Positions 1 to 8,670 of a stretch of 55,234 nucleotides of DNA are shown in pieces. Under the pieces are notes generated by a model that saw only the letters and a list, made by a program, of their open reading frames with translations, was not told where the DNA came from and searched no databases. The DNA lies in NCBI RefSeq assembly GCF_003427025.1, contig NZ_QVAI01000027.1:1-55234 (forward strand), read 5' to 3'. A program made the position numbers and the translations under genes. Every line of letters begins with the position of its first letter. Position 1 is the first letter of the stretch. The DNA comes from Jiangella endophytica (GTDB lineage Bacteria > Actinomycetota > Actinomycetes > Jiangellales > Jiangellaceae).

Positions 1-450
1 TTCGACGCCGTCGCGTTCGAAGTCCGGGTGCAGGGCGTCTAGGGGGAAGTCGGGCTGCTGCCAGTCCAGCAGCGAGTGGTAGAACCCGACGCCCAGGCCC
101 TCGCGGCGGAACGCGTCGGTGATGGGCCCGACGAGGTCCTTGCCCCAGGGCGTCGAGCGCACCGAGTAGTCGGTGAGCTCGGAGTCCCAGAGGCAGAAGC
201 CGTCGTGGTGTTTGGTGGTGAGCACCAGGTACCGCATCCCGGCGTCGTGCGCGGCGCGGGCCCAGACCGACGGGTCGAACAGGTCGGGGTCGAAGCGGTC
301 GAGGTAGGGCTGGTACTCCTCGCGGCTGAGCCGTTCGCGGTTGCGCACCCACTCGTGCCGAGCGGCCAGGGCGTAGACACCCCAGTGGATGAACATCCCG
401 AAGCGCTGCCGGCGGAACTCGTCGAGGCGGGCCGGGTCGGCTGCGGTCAT
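1..450 (-). CDS. alpha-L-fucosidase, GH29, 3' part outside window
   Basis: First 150 residues of a glycoside hydrolase family 29 enzyme, which removes terminal alpha-L-fucose with retention. Seen: the family's N-terminal FGMFIHWG motif, then KYLVLTTKHHDGF-like sequence (here RYLVLTTKHHDGFCLW) and a strand ending GFYHSLLDW, in the order expected of the GH29 barrel. The nucleophile Asp would lie beyond the window edge, so activity cannot be judged. The ATG has a good Shine-Dalgarno (GGAGAAGG) just upstream. There is no signal peptide, so it should act in the cytoplasm on imported oligosaccharides. It is the last visible gene of the minus-strand operon, 23 bases after the heparinase-like gene. 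Confidence 0.9.
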   Translation of the reverse strand, partial: MTAADPARLDEFRRQRFGMFIHWGVYALAARHEWVRNRERLSREEYQPYLDRFDPDLFDPSVWARAAHDAGMRYLVLTTKHHDGFCLWDSELTDYSVRSTPWGKDLVGPITDAFRREGLGVGFYHSLLDWQQPDFPLDALHPDFERDGVE

Positions 451-473
451 GACCTTCTCCTTGGGTTCGCTGA

Positions 474-3260
474 TCAGTTCGTGGTGGCGCCGAGGACGGC
501 GGCCTGGCGGAGCAGCAGGGCGGCGTGGTCGCGCGACACGGCGTCGCCGCCGGCCGCCGCCAGGGTCGCGGCGTAGTCGTCCAGTGCCGACGACCGCCCG
601 GTCCGGCGGCCGCGCTGCTGGTACCGCTCGGCGGAGGCCAACGTGGTGGTCAGCCGGCGGGCCAGCGCGTGGTCGGTGACGAACCGCTCCGTGTTCGCGC
701 GCAGGGCCGCGAGCGTCACGTCGAGGGTGAACTGCAGCGACCCGCGCGTGACCCGGACCGACGAGCCGTTGGCGGCCGGGAACGCCGGGTCGGTGCCGAA
801 CTCCCACACGTCGGTGACGCCGCCGGACCAGGCCACCTCGGCGCCGGCGTGGCCGGCGGTGACGGCGGGCAGCGGGTCGCCCGCGCGGTGCGGGTAGAGC
901 AGCACGCGGTACCGCGGCTCGACGGTGGTCGTCGTGGCCTTCAGCCGGAACACCCGGCCCCAGTTCTCGCCGTTGTCGGTGCGGTGGCGGCGGAACGTCT
1001 CGGCGGTCAGCGTCACCGGCGCCGGGCTGAGCACCCGGACCAGGCAGCGTGGCGGGTTCGTGGCCGCCGGCAGCAGCGTCCAGCCGGTCGGCGCGGGCAG
1101 GTCCGACAGCCGCACCAGCACGCTCCCGGCGGGGAACGACGACGGCGGCACCGGCCCGGTGGGGTCGAAGCCGTCCGGCGCGACCAGTAGCGCGGCGTGC
1201 TTGATGACGCCGCGCGGCGTGAACGACGCGGTGTGCGCGCCCGCAGTCAGAGCCGTCGGCGTGTCGGCGGTGTTCATCGAGATCGGCAGCCAGTGCGGCT
1301 GGGCGGCGTCGCCGCTGCTCGGGTGCTCCGCGCCGCCGGCGTCGCGCAGGGCGCCGCCGTCGAGCGCCATCGACGTCTTCCAGGTGCCGTTGACCGGCGC
1401 CGTGTGCTCGCGGCCGGCCAGCACCCAGAACCGGTAGTCACCGGCGGTGGCGACGCTGAACGGCACGGACAGCGGCTGCGCGCCGGACTGGCTCGACTGC
1501 AGGAACGGCCCGGCGTCGACCTGCTCGAGCAGCCAGCTGGACGCGTCGGCCTGGGTGATCTTCGTGCCGAGCGGGACCAGCGCCTCCCACGAGTACGCGT
1601 GCGCGGCGTCGTCCTTGCGGATGTCGTCGCTGACGACGGCGTAGGTGTGCGCGCCGCGGACCAGCGTGCCGGTGCGGAACGCGCGCTGCACCGGGTTGAA
1701 CGGGTACGACCACTGGCCGTTGACCTGCACCCAGCCCGGCTCGTCCGGCGGGTTCGCCGCGCACCGCCAGTCGTAGGCGTCCTTGGCGTCGCCCATGATG
1801 CCCGCCGCCCAGCCGCCGTCGTCCTGGGCCAGGACGTGCCCCTGCTGCGGGAAGTAGCCCTGCCCCTCGCCGTCGATCATCACCAGGTTGTGGCCGGTGG
1901 AGAACGGGAACCAGGCGGCGCCGTCGATGATCCAGACCCGGCCCTTGCCGTTGAGTGTGAACGAGTTGCGGTCGGCGTGCGCGTGCGTCTCGCCGTACAT
2001 GCCCTGGTCGGACTGGAACTGGAAGTAGACGTCGTCGGTGCCCCAGTCGTCGCGCAGGTACGCCAGGCCGCTGCGCAGGAAGAACTGGCTGGGCTCGAGG
2101 TCCAGCGAGGCGGCCGTCAGCGCGAGGTCGGACGGCTCCAGCTCGCTGGCCCACAGGACGGCGCTCAGGTGGTCGGTCTGCTGCGCCGGCGCCTGGAGGT
2201 AGTTGGTGTAGACCCAGCGCATCAGCGGGTCGTCCGGGTAGGCCAGCCGCAGCAGGTGGTACACGGCCGGCACGCCGGTCCAGAAGTCGCGGGTGTCCTG
2301 CAGCGCGCCCCAGTCGCGGCCCCACGGATACAGGTCCGCCGTCCACCAGCGCGGGACGTTCATCAGGTGCGGGTGGGCGAGGATCGGCTCGCCGCGCTTG
2401 GCCATGGCGGCGGTGAAGTAGGACCCCTGCCACATGCCGTAGGCGAAGTAGTGCAGCAGCTCCAGTGGCGCGCCCTCGGGCCCGATGCCCCACTCGATGA
2501 AGTCGTTCATGCTGGTGACGGGCTTGTCGTACCAGCGGTCGAGGAAACCGGTCTCGCCCTCGATCGCCAGTGCGGCCGGGCCGAACGCGCCCATGCCGTG
2601 CGGGATCCAGTTGTAGTTGCGCTGCTCGGCCACGCCGGGCTTGAAGCCGTAGACGGCGTTCTCCAGCCGGGTCTCGTAGGCGGTGACGCGGTCGACCAGC
2701 CACTGCCGGGCGGCGGCGCGGCGGGTGGCGTCCATCAGCGGGGCCAGCCAGTCGTAGGCCAGGGCCGCGCCCTGCGTGGTGCGGCTGAAGTCCGGCGACG
2801 TCGACGGCGCGATGTTGGCGACCCAGACGTCGAACGCCTGCACCGCCTTGCCGGCGATGATCTCGTCCTCGCCGACCAGCGCGACCAGCGCGGACCCGGC
2901 GATCGCCTTGCCCAGCGTCTCCTGATCGCCCCACGACAGCGTCTCGCCGTTCTCCAGCCGGGCGAGCAGCAGGTTGACACCGCTGGTGGCGTTGTCGCCG
3001 AGCGTCGCGGCGACGTTGTGCAGCGCCGTGTAGGCCACCTGGGCCTGGCCGGTCAGGACGCGGGTGCGCAGCGCCGGCAGCTCCGCCGGGGTGAGGACGA
3101 CGCGCGGGTGCACGCCGGTGGCCGGTGGCGGCGCGAAGCCGTACGGCGGATCGGGCAGGGGAGCGGCCGCGGCCGTGCGCAGCAGCGTGGACGGGACGGC
3201 GGCGACGCCGGCCGCGGCGGCGGAGAGCTGAAGGAAACGCCGTCGGTCGAGGGGTCTCAT
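474..3260 (-). CDS. Tat-exported heparinase II/III-like polysaccharide lyase
   Basis: 928-residue secreted protein. The N-terminus has a twin-arginine signal (RRRFLQL, then an Ala-rich core and an AAAAP cleavage region near residue 33). Residues about 50-390 are helix-rich and compatible with the alpha/alpha toroid of polysaccharide lyases. Residues about 400-560 contain GETHAHADRNSFTLNGKG and a following IDGAAWF block, which match the heparinase II/III C-terminal beta-sandwich with its His-rich site. The rest is beta-rich. Known for the family: eliminative cleavage of uronic-acid polymers, giving unsaturated oligosaccharides; the substrate here is unknown. Its place in an operon with an importer, UxuA-type dehydratase and fucosidase supports a uronic-acid/fucose polymer. 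RBS GGGAGG precedes the ATG. Confidence 0.85.
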   Translation of the reverse strand: MRPLDRRRFLQLSAAAAGVAAVPSTLLRTAAAAPLPDPPYGFAPPPATGVHPRVVLTPAELPALRTRVLTGQAQVAYTALHNVAATLGDNATSGVNLLLARLENGETLSWGDQETLGKAIAGSALVALVGEDEIIAGKAVQAFDVWVANIAPSTSPDFSRTTQGAALAYDWLAPLMDATRRAAARQWLVDRVTAYETRLENAVYGFKPGVAEQRNYNWIPHGMGAFGPAALAIEGETGFLDRWYDKPVTSMNDFIEWGIGPEGAPLELLHYFAYGMWQGSYFTAAMAKRGEPILAHPHLMNVPRWWTADLYPWGRDWGALQDTRDFWTGVPAVYHLLRLAYPDDPLMRWVYTNYLQAPAQQTDHLSAVLWASELEPSDLALTAASLDLEPSQFFLRSGLAYLRDDWGTDDVYFQFQSDQGMYGETHAHADRNSFTLNGKGRVWIIDGAAWFPFSTGHNLVMIDGEGQGYFPQQGHVLAQDDGGWAAGIMGDAKDAYDWRCAANPPDEPGWVQVNGQWSYPFNPVQRAFRTGTLVRGAHTYAVVSDDIRKDDAAHAYSWEALVPLGTKITQADASSWLLEQVDAGPFLQSSQSGAQPLSVPFSVATAGDYRFWVLAGREHTAPVNGTWKTSMALDGGALRDAGGAEHPSSGDAAQPHWLPISMNTADTPTALTAGAHTASFTPRGVIKHAALLVAPDGFDPTGPVPPSSFPAGSVLVRLSDLPAPTGWTLLPAATNPPRCLVRVLSPAPVTLTAETFRRHRTDNGENWGRVFRLKATTTTVEPRYRVLLYPHRAGDPLPAVTAGHAGAEVAWSGGVTDVWEFGTDPAFPAANGSSVRVTRGSLQFTLDVTLAALRANTERFVTDHALARRLTTTLASAERYQQRGRRTGRSSALDDYAATLAAAGGDAVSRDHAALLLRQAAVLGATTN

Positions 3261-3287
3261 GATCGGTTCCTCCCGGGGGTGAGGGGA

Positions 3288-4985
3288 TCAGCTGTCGACG
3301 CGTTCGAGGGCGTCCTGGAACTCGCGGCGCATGGCGTCGCCGCCGCCGGAGCGCCACCGGTCGCGCCATTCGTCGAGCTCGTCGAGGGAGCGCTGGCCGG
3401 TGACGATGCCGGTCTCGTAGTCGTTGTTGAGCTGGCCCAGCGCCGCGCCCTGGCGGATCGCGGTGTCGGAGATGAGGCCGGTGACGGGGTTAGGCGCCGA
3501 CGACCGCACCACGGTCTCCATGGCGCCCTGTGCGAGCCCGGCGTCGGCCTGCGCGCCGGGGAAGTAGAACAGCGTCTCGCGCACCTGGGTGAGGTAGGGG
3601 ACCAGCGCCTCGGCAGGCGCCTGGTCCGGCGGCACCGGCACCAGCTGGCCGGAGTCCTCGAACGTCACCTGCCGGCCTTCCAGTCCATAGTTGACCAGCA
3701 CGTACTCCTCGCTGCCGAACGGCGCGGACCAGTAGTCGACGATGCCGAGCAGCTCGTGCAGCCGTGCGTCGTCCTGGGCCGCCTCGGCCGAGATGGCGGC
3801 CATGCCGTAGTAGCCGCGCTGCTCGTACGTGAGCGGGTCGCCGCCGTCGTGCCCGGGCGGCGCGAGCGGCTGCACGTCCGAGCCGGGGTCGCCGGTCAGC
3901 GTTCCCGGCCGGCGCAGCGCGAACTGGGCGTTGAGGCTGCCCGCGTAGAACCCGGTCTGCCCGGACTGCAGCAGGTCGATGGCGCGGGTGTAGGTGTCGC
4001 CGCCCATGGTGGCGTCGGGGTGGTAGACGCCGGCGTCGAACTCCTGGAGGTGGAACTCGAGGGCCGCGCGGTACTCGTCGCTCTCGACGTAGTGGGTGAG
4101 CGTGCCGTCCTCCTCCAGCCGCCACTCGTTGGGCACCCGGAACATCTGCCGGACGAAGCCGGCGTCGAGCACCGCCGCGCCCCAGCTCTGCCCGGACCCT
4201 CGCGGGGCGCCCTTCGAGAACGCCGTCATCAGCTCCAGGTACTCGGCGGCGTCGGCCGGTGCCTCCGGGAAGCCCAGCGCGGCCGCCCAGTCGGCGCGGT
4301 ACAGCGCGACCGAGTTGTTCAGCAGCGGGATGCCGCGCGGGACGCCGTACAGCACGCCCTCGACGGCGCAGTTGCGCCAGGCGTAGCTCGGTAGCTGGGC
4401 GAGGTTCGGGTAGGCGCTGACGCCGTCGCCGCCGAGCACGTCGGAGAGGTCGGCGAACGCGCCCTGCTGGAAGTAGCTGACGGCGGCCGGCACCGTCTCG
4501 GTGTTCACCCAGGTGATGTCCGGGATCGACCCGCCGGCCAGCACCGTCGCCAGCTTGTTCTCGTAGGAGCCGATGGGCGTGTAGGTCGGCTCCAGCGTCA
4601 CGTTGAGGCCACGCTGGAAGGCCTGGAACACCTCGCTGCCCTGCAGGTCGTCGGGCGGCGCGGTGAACAGCGGGTGCAGCGACGTGACGGTGCCGCCGCG
4701 GCCGGGCGGCTGGGCGACGCTCTTGAACGGCGGCAGCGGGAACTGCTCGTACGCCGGCAGCACGCCGGGCACGTCGCTGATGGTGGCGCCGGCCAGGTCG
4801 CGCGGCGCCGCGTAGTCGGGCAGCGAGAAGCCGGTGCCGCCGCCGGCCGTGCCGCCGCTGGTGGGCCCGGAGCCGCCGCTGGAGCAGCTCGAGAGCAGGT
4901 ACGCGCCGGCGCCGAGACCGGCGAGGCCGCCGAGGAAGCGGCGCCGGCTCAGGCCGCCGCCCGGAAGGGGTCGCGAGGTGGTCAT
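3288..4985 (-). CDS. ABC sugar-binding lipoprotein (LplA/type 1 family) with Tat signal
   Basis: 565-residue extracellular substrate-binding protein for the LplB-type importer encoded just upstream. The N-terminus combines a twin-arginine motif (LSRRRFLGG) with a lipobox (LLSSC, Cys near residue 27), so the protein is probably exported folded and then lipid-anchored. The mature protein has the large size and aromatic-rich character of type 1 solute-binding proteins serving complex oligosaccharides. I placed the start at 4985 because the preceding 77 codons of open frame are compositionally unlike protein and overlap the permease gene; an RBS (GAAAGGAC) sits before this ATG. Expected ligand: oligosaccharide released by the secreted lyase (inference). 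Confidence 0.9.
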   Translation of the reverse strand: MTTSRPLPGGGLSRRRFLGGLAGLGAGAYLLSSCSSGGSGPTSGGTAGGGTGFSLPDYAAPRDLAGATISDVPGVLPAYEQFPLPPFKSVAQPPGRGGTVTSLHPLFTAPPDDLQGSEVFQAFQRGLNVTLEPTYTPIGSYENKLATVLAGGSIPDITWVNTETVPAAVSYFQQGAFADLSDVLGGDGVSAYPNLAQLPSYAWRNCAVEGVLYGVPRGIPLLNNSVALYRADWAAALGFPEAPADAAEYLELMTAFSKGAPRGSGQSWGAAVLDAGFVRQMFRVPNEWRLEEDGTLTHYVESDEYRAALEFHLQEFDAGVYHPDATMGGDTYTRAIDLLQSGQTGFYAGSLNAQFALRRPGTLTGDPGSDVQPLAPPGHDGGDPLTYEQRGYYGMAAISAEAAQDDARLHELLGIVDYWSAPFGSEEYVLVNYGLEGRQVTFEDSGQLVPVPPDQAPAEALVPYLTQVRETLFYFPGAQADAGLAQGAMETVVRSSAPNPVTGLISDTAIRQGAALGQLNNDYETGIVTGQRSLDELDEWRDRWRSGGGDAMRREFQDALERVDS

Positions 4986-5011
4986 GGTCGGTCCTTTCGC
5001 AAGGGGCGAGG

Positions 5012-5914
5012 TCAGCCCTTGATCGCTCCGGTGAGCACGCCCTTGGTGAAGAAGCGCTGGAGGAAGGGGTAGACGAGGAGGATGGGGACGGTGGCGACGA
5101 CCACCACGGCCATCTGGATGGTCTTGGGCGCGGCCTCGACCTGGCCCGAGACGGCCATCTGGTCCAGCGGCGAGCCCTGCAGCACGTACTGCTGCAGCAC
5201 CAGCTGGATCGGCCACTTCTCGCTGTCGTTGAGGTAGATCATCGCGTTGAAGAAGTCGTTCCAGTACGCGACGCCGTAGAACAGGGCGATGACGGCGATG
5301 ACCGCCTTCGACAGCGGGACGACGATGCGCCAGAGGATCTGCGCCTCGCTGGCGCCGTCGATGCGCGCCGAGTCGAACAACTCCTGCGGCAGGTTCATGA
5401 AGAAGTTGCGGACGACGACGAGGTTGAACGCGCTGACGGCGCCGGGCAGGATCAGCGAGGCGTACGTGTCGAGCAGCCCCAGCTCCTTGACCAGCAGGTA
5501 GTTCGGGATGATGCCGGCGCCGAACAGCATGGTGAACAGCACGAGGTAGAGCACGAACCTCGATCCGGGCACCTCGCGGGTGCGCGTGAGTCCGTAGGCC
5601 AGGGTCACGGTCATGACCACCGACAGCAGGGTGCCGACCAGCGTCACCCCGGCGCTCACCAGCAGCGCACGGGTCACCACGTCGCCGGCGAAGATGGTGC
5701 GGTAGGCGGCCAGCGAGAACTCGGCCGGAATGAGCAGGGTGTCGCCGGAACGCGCAGCGTCGGCGGCGGAGAAGCTGATCGCGATGACGTAGACGAACGG
5801 GTAGAGCATCACCAGGGTGATCGCCGCGATCACCACGCCCTTGGCGACGGTGGTGATGCGACGCGGCGGCTCCTGCCAGGCCGGCCGGACCGGTGCGGTG
5901 CGTGCGGCGCCCAT
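5012..5914 (-). CDS. carbohydrate ABC transporter permease (MalG/YtcP-type)
   Basis: 300-residue inner-membrane permease with about six hydrophobic helices and the ABC-interaction EAA loop (DSARIDGASEAQILWRIVVPLS). It ends in the typical FFTKGVLTGAIKG tail of the LplB/YtcP group, which serves complex oligosaccharides such as algal, pectic or host glycans. The start ATG overlaps the stop of the upstream permease by one base (TGATG), so the two are translationally coupled. No ATPase gene is present in this operon; a shared MsmK-type ATPase elsewhere in the genome is the usual arrangement. Confidence 0.93.
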   Translation of the reverse strand: MGAARTAPVRPAWQEPPRRITTVAKGVVIAAITLVMLYPFVYVIAISFSAADAARSGDTLLIPAEFSLAAYRTIFAGDVVTRALLVSAGVTLVGTLLSVVMTVTLAYGLTRTREVPGSRFVLYLVLFTMLFGAGIIPNYLLVKELGLLDTYASLILPGAVSAFNLVVVRNFFMNLPQELFDSARIDGASEAQILWRIVVPLSKAVIAVIALFYGVAYWNDFFNAMIYLNDSEKWPIQLVLQQYVLQGSPLDQMAVSGQVEAAPKTIQMAVVVVATVPILLVYPFLQRFFTKGVLTGAIKG

Positions 5915-6885
5915 CAGAAGACCCCCTGTCCGCCCATGCGCTTGGCCAGCCGGTTCGCCCCGATGACCAGCACGGTCCCGATGACGCCCTTGACCAGCCC
6001 CACCGCGGCGGCCAGGCCCCAGTCGCCGCCCAGGACGCCGCGGTAGTAGGTGAAGGTGTCGACCACCTGCGCGGCGTCGGCGCCGACGGCGGGCTGCTGC
6101 AGCAGCAGCTGCTCGAACCCGACGGTGAGGACGGTGCCGAGGCGCAGGATGAGCAGCAGGACGATGACGCTGGAGATGCCGGGCAGCGTCACGTGCCACA
6201 GCCGGCGCCACGGCCCCGCGCCGTCGACCGCGGCCGACTCGTAGAGCTGCGGCGAGATCATGGTGATCGCGGCGAAGAAGATGATGGTGCCCCAGCCGAC
6301 CTCCTTCCAGATCACCTGCGCGGTGATGAGGCCGGCGAAGGTGTCGGGGTCGGCCATGAGGTTGAGCGGGCCGACGCCCAGCGGCTCGAGCATCCGGTTG
6401 AGCACGCCGGCGCCGCCGAAGATCTCCTGCCACAGCGACACGACGATGACCCAGCCGATGAAGTGCGGCAGGTACACGACCGACTGCACGATCCGTTTGA
6501 TCCGGTCCGACAGCAGGCTGTTGAGCAGCAGCGCCAGCGCGATCGGCGCCGGGAACGCGAACACGATCTGCAGCAGCGAGAACCAGAGCGTGTTCTGCAG
6601 CGCCCGGATCACCTCGGGGTCGGAGAACATCGCGGTGAAGTTGGACAGGCCGACCCAGGGCGACTCCGCGAACCCGAGGAACGGCGAGTACTGCTGGAAC
6701 GCGACCACGTTCCCGGCCAGCGGGATGTAGCGGAAGACCACGAAGTAGAGCAGCCCGGGGACGATGAAGACGTACATCCACCGCTGCCGCCAGGCCCGTG
6801 CCCACACCGAGCGCCCGGACCGCACGGGCCGGGGTGGCCGCTGCGACGCCTGCGCGCGCTCCAGGGTGTCGAGTCGTCGGTGCAC
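5914..6885 (-). CDS. carbohydrate ABC transporter permease (LplB-type)
   Basis: 323-residue partner permease. Seen: an Arg-rich N-terminal tail, a first helix at about residues 38-60 (MYVFIVPGLLYFVVFRYIPL, characteristic of LplB), six helices in all, and an EAA loop (ESAAVDGAGPWRRLWHVTLPGI). It pairs with the permease at 5012-5914 to form the membrane channel. The open frame starts 28 bases after the SDR stop, and its GGAGG-like RBS (AAAGGAGGCAA) is strong, suggesting high translation of the transporter within the long operon. Confidence 0.93.
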   Translation of the reverse strand: MHRRLDTLERAQASQRPPRPVRSGRSVWARAWRQRWMYVFIVPGLLYFVVFRYIPLAGNVVAFQQYSPFLGFAESPWVGLSNFTAMFSDPEVIRALQNTLWFSLLQIVFAFPAPIALALLLNSLLSDRIKRIVQSVVYLPHFIGWVIVVSLWQEIFGGAGVLNRMLEPLGVGPLNLMADPDTFAGLITAQVIWKEVGWGTIIFFAAITMISPQLYESAAVDGAGPWRRLWHVTLPGISSVIVLLLILRLGTVLTVGFEQLLLQQPAVGADAAQVVDTFTYYRGVLGGDWGLAAAVGLVKGVIGTVLVIGANRLAKRMGGQGVF

Positions 6886-6913
6886 CGTTGCCTCCTTTCA
6901 GGTGAGGGGCGCC

Positions 6914-7666
6914 TCAGCGCATGTACAGGCCGCCGTTGACGTCGAGCGTCGTGCCGGTGACGTAGCGGGCCTGCGGGCTGGCCAGGAACAGTGCCGCCGC
7001 GGCGACGTCGTCGACGGTGCCGATGCCCAGCGGGATCTGCCGGCGCAGCTCCTCGACGGTGTCGCCGCCGAGCGTCGCGGCGGACAGTTCGGTGGCGATG
7101 ACGCCGGGCGCCACGGCGTTGACGGTGATGCCGTACGGCGCCGCCGTGCGGGCGAGCGTGCGGGTCAGGCCGAGCAGCGCGCTCTTACTGGCCGCGTAGT
7201 GCGCGTGGCCGTAGAGCGCGCCCTGGTGCGCGACGATGGAGCTGACCTGCACGATGCGGCCGTAGCCGGCCGGGCCCATCAGGTCGATGGCACCGCGGGC
7301 GCACAGGAACGCGCTGGTGAGGTTGTTGTCCAGCACCTCGCGCCAGCTCTGCAGCGTGATGTCGTGGAACGGCTCGGGGCGCGCGATGCCGGCGTTGTTG
7401 ACGAGGACGTCCAGGCCGCCCAGCGCCGTGCTCGCGGTGTCCAGGGCGTGCCGGGCGCCGTCCTCGGTGCTGACGTCGGCGACGGCGGGCAGGCCCTCGA
7501 CGCCGGTGGCGGCGATCTCGGCCGCGGTCCGCTCGGCGTCCTCGGCGCGCAGGTCGTTGACGACGACGTGCGCGCCGGCGCCGGCCAGCGCCAGCGCGAT
7601 GCCGCGGCCGATGCCCCGTCCGGCGCCGGTGACCAGCGCCCGCTGGCCGTCGAGGGGGAGCGTCAT
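6914..7666 (-). CDS. SDR oxidoreductase, possible D-mannonate/fructuronate or KDG oxidoreductase
   Basis: 250-residue classical short-chain dehydrogenase/reductase. Seen: the cofactor-binding TGAGRGIG glycine motif, NNAG, the catalytic Ser in VQVSS and Tyr/Lys in YAASK, and a conserved C-terminal VTGTTLDVNGG. It overlaps the UxuA-type gene by 4 bases (ATGA). In Bacillus subtilis the D-mannonate oxidoreductase next to UxuA is also an SDR, and KduD-type SDRs act in uronate degradation, so a fructuronate/mannonate or ketouronate step is a reasonable inference; family membership alone does not fix the substrate. Confidence 0.85.
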   Translation of the reverse strand: MTLPLDGQRALVTGAGRGIGRGIALALAGAGAHVVVNDLRAEDAERTAAEIAATGVEGLPAVADVSTEDGARHALDTASTALGGLDVLVNNAGIARPEPFHDITLQSWREVLDNNLTSAFLCARGAIDLMGPAGYGRIVQVSSIVAHQGALYGHAHYAASKSALLGLTRTLARTAAPYGITVNAVAPGVIATELSAATLGGDTVEELRRQIPLGIGTVDDVAAAALFLASPQARYVTGTTLDVNGGLYMR

Positions 7667-8670
7667 CGGGTCTCGCCTTCGTCGTGGCGCAGCGCGGTGA
7701 CCGCGGAACGCATCCAGCCGAGCGAGAACGCCCGGCCCGTGTGGCCCCACCGGGTGTCGCCGGTGACGCCGGGGGTGTGGTCGGAGACGAACGGGCCGTC
7801 GAACCCGGCGGCCCGATAGGCGCGCAGCGCCGCGAACAGGTCGAGGTCGCCCTCGTCGATGAAGACCTCCTGGTAGGCCGGCACCCGGCCGGTGACGGCC
7901 CGCAGGTGCACCAGCCGGATGCGCGGGCCGAACGCCGCGACCTGCTCGACGACGTCGACGCCCATCTCGGCGAACGTGCCCTGGCAGAACGTGAGACCGT
8001 TCGCCTCGGCCGGCAGCTCGCGGTGGAACCGGCGCAGGCCGTCGGGGGAGGAGAAGATCCGGGCGACGCCGCGCATCACCGGGACCGGCGGGTCGTTGGG
8101 GTGCATCGAGAGCCGGAGGCCGGCGGACTGCGCGGCCTCGACCAGCGGGCGGGCGAAGTGCAGCGTCCGCTCCCACATCTCGTCGGCGCCGACGGCGCCG
8201 ATGTCGTCGAACGGCTCGGCCGGGATCCACCGGGCGTCGAAGGCGCGGGCGACGGCGCCGCCGCGACCCGGCATCGGGCGCACCCCGACAGGCTCGTCGA
8301 AGAAGAAGTCCGGCCAGAACCGCCACTCCATCATCGGCACGCCGGCCGCGGCCACGGCCTCGACGGTGCGGCAGACGTTGGCGATCTCCTCGTCGCGGCC
8401 GTGGGCGCCGCGCAGGGCGCGCGGGTAGAAGTCGAGCGGCAGCATGACCGACTCGAGCGTCACACCGGCCTCGGCGCACGCCTTGACCAGTGCGGCGACG
8501 TCGTCGGTGGTCCAGTACGGCTTGCCGCCGCCGACGCGGTCGTGCTTCTGCAGCCGCGCGGACGGCTGGAAGACGGCGTGCCGGCAGCCCAGCTGGCGCA
8601 GCCAGGCCAGGGTCATGGGCTCGAGGTCGTGGACGTTGTCGGACAGCTTGGGGTCCCAGGTCAGCGCCAT
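7663..8670 (-). CDS. uxuA: mannonate dehydratase family (UxuA-like) TIM-barrel protein
   Basis: 335-residue protein of the xylose-isomerase-like barrel superfamily, closest by motif to UxuA, which dehydrates D-mannonate to 2-keto-3-deoxy-D-gluconate. Seen: SMHPNDPP, LTFCQGTFAEMG, IRLVHLRAV, FIDEGDLDLF and VSDHTP. In characterised mannonate dehydratases the metal is held by a Cys, a His and an Asp, and the Cys of FCQGT, His of VHLR and Asp of SDH occupy the equivalent places. It lies between the GH42 gene (10-base overlap) and the SDR gene (4-base overlap). Together with the lyase this points to uronic-acid catabolism. It could be a paralogue with a related aldonate as substrate. Confidence 0.82.
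   Translation of the reverse strand: MALTWDPKLSDNVHDLEPMTLAWLRQLGCRHAVFQPSARLQKHDRVGGGKPYWTTDDVAALVKACAEAGVTLESVMLPLDFYPRALRGAHGRDEEIANVCRTVEAVAAAGVPMMEWRFWPDFFFDEPVGVRPMPGRGGAVARAFDARWIPAEPFDDIGAVGADEMWERTLHFARPLVEAAQSAGLRLSMHPNDPPVPVMRGVARIFSSPDGLRRFHRELPAEANGLTFCQGTFAEMGVDVVEQVAAFGPRIRLVHLRAVTGRVPAYQEVFIDEGDLDLFAALRAYRAAGFDGPFVSDHTPGVTGDTRWGHTGRAFSLGWMRSAVTALRHDEGETR

Noticed and set aside
1197..4394. 1065-codon open frame on the plus strand
   Set aside because: It is antisense to the lyase and binding-protein genes, is Arg/Ala/Gly-rich with no motifs, and arises from high GC.
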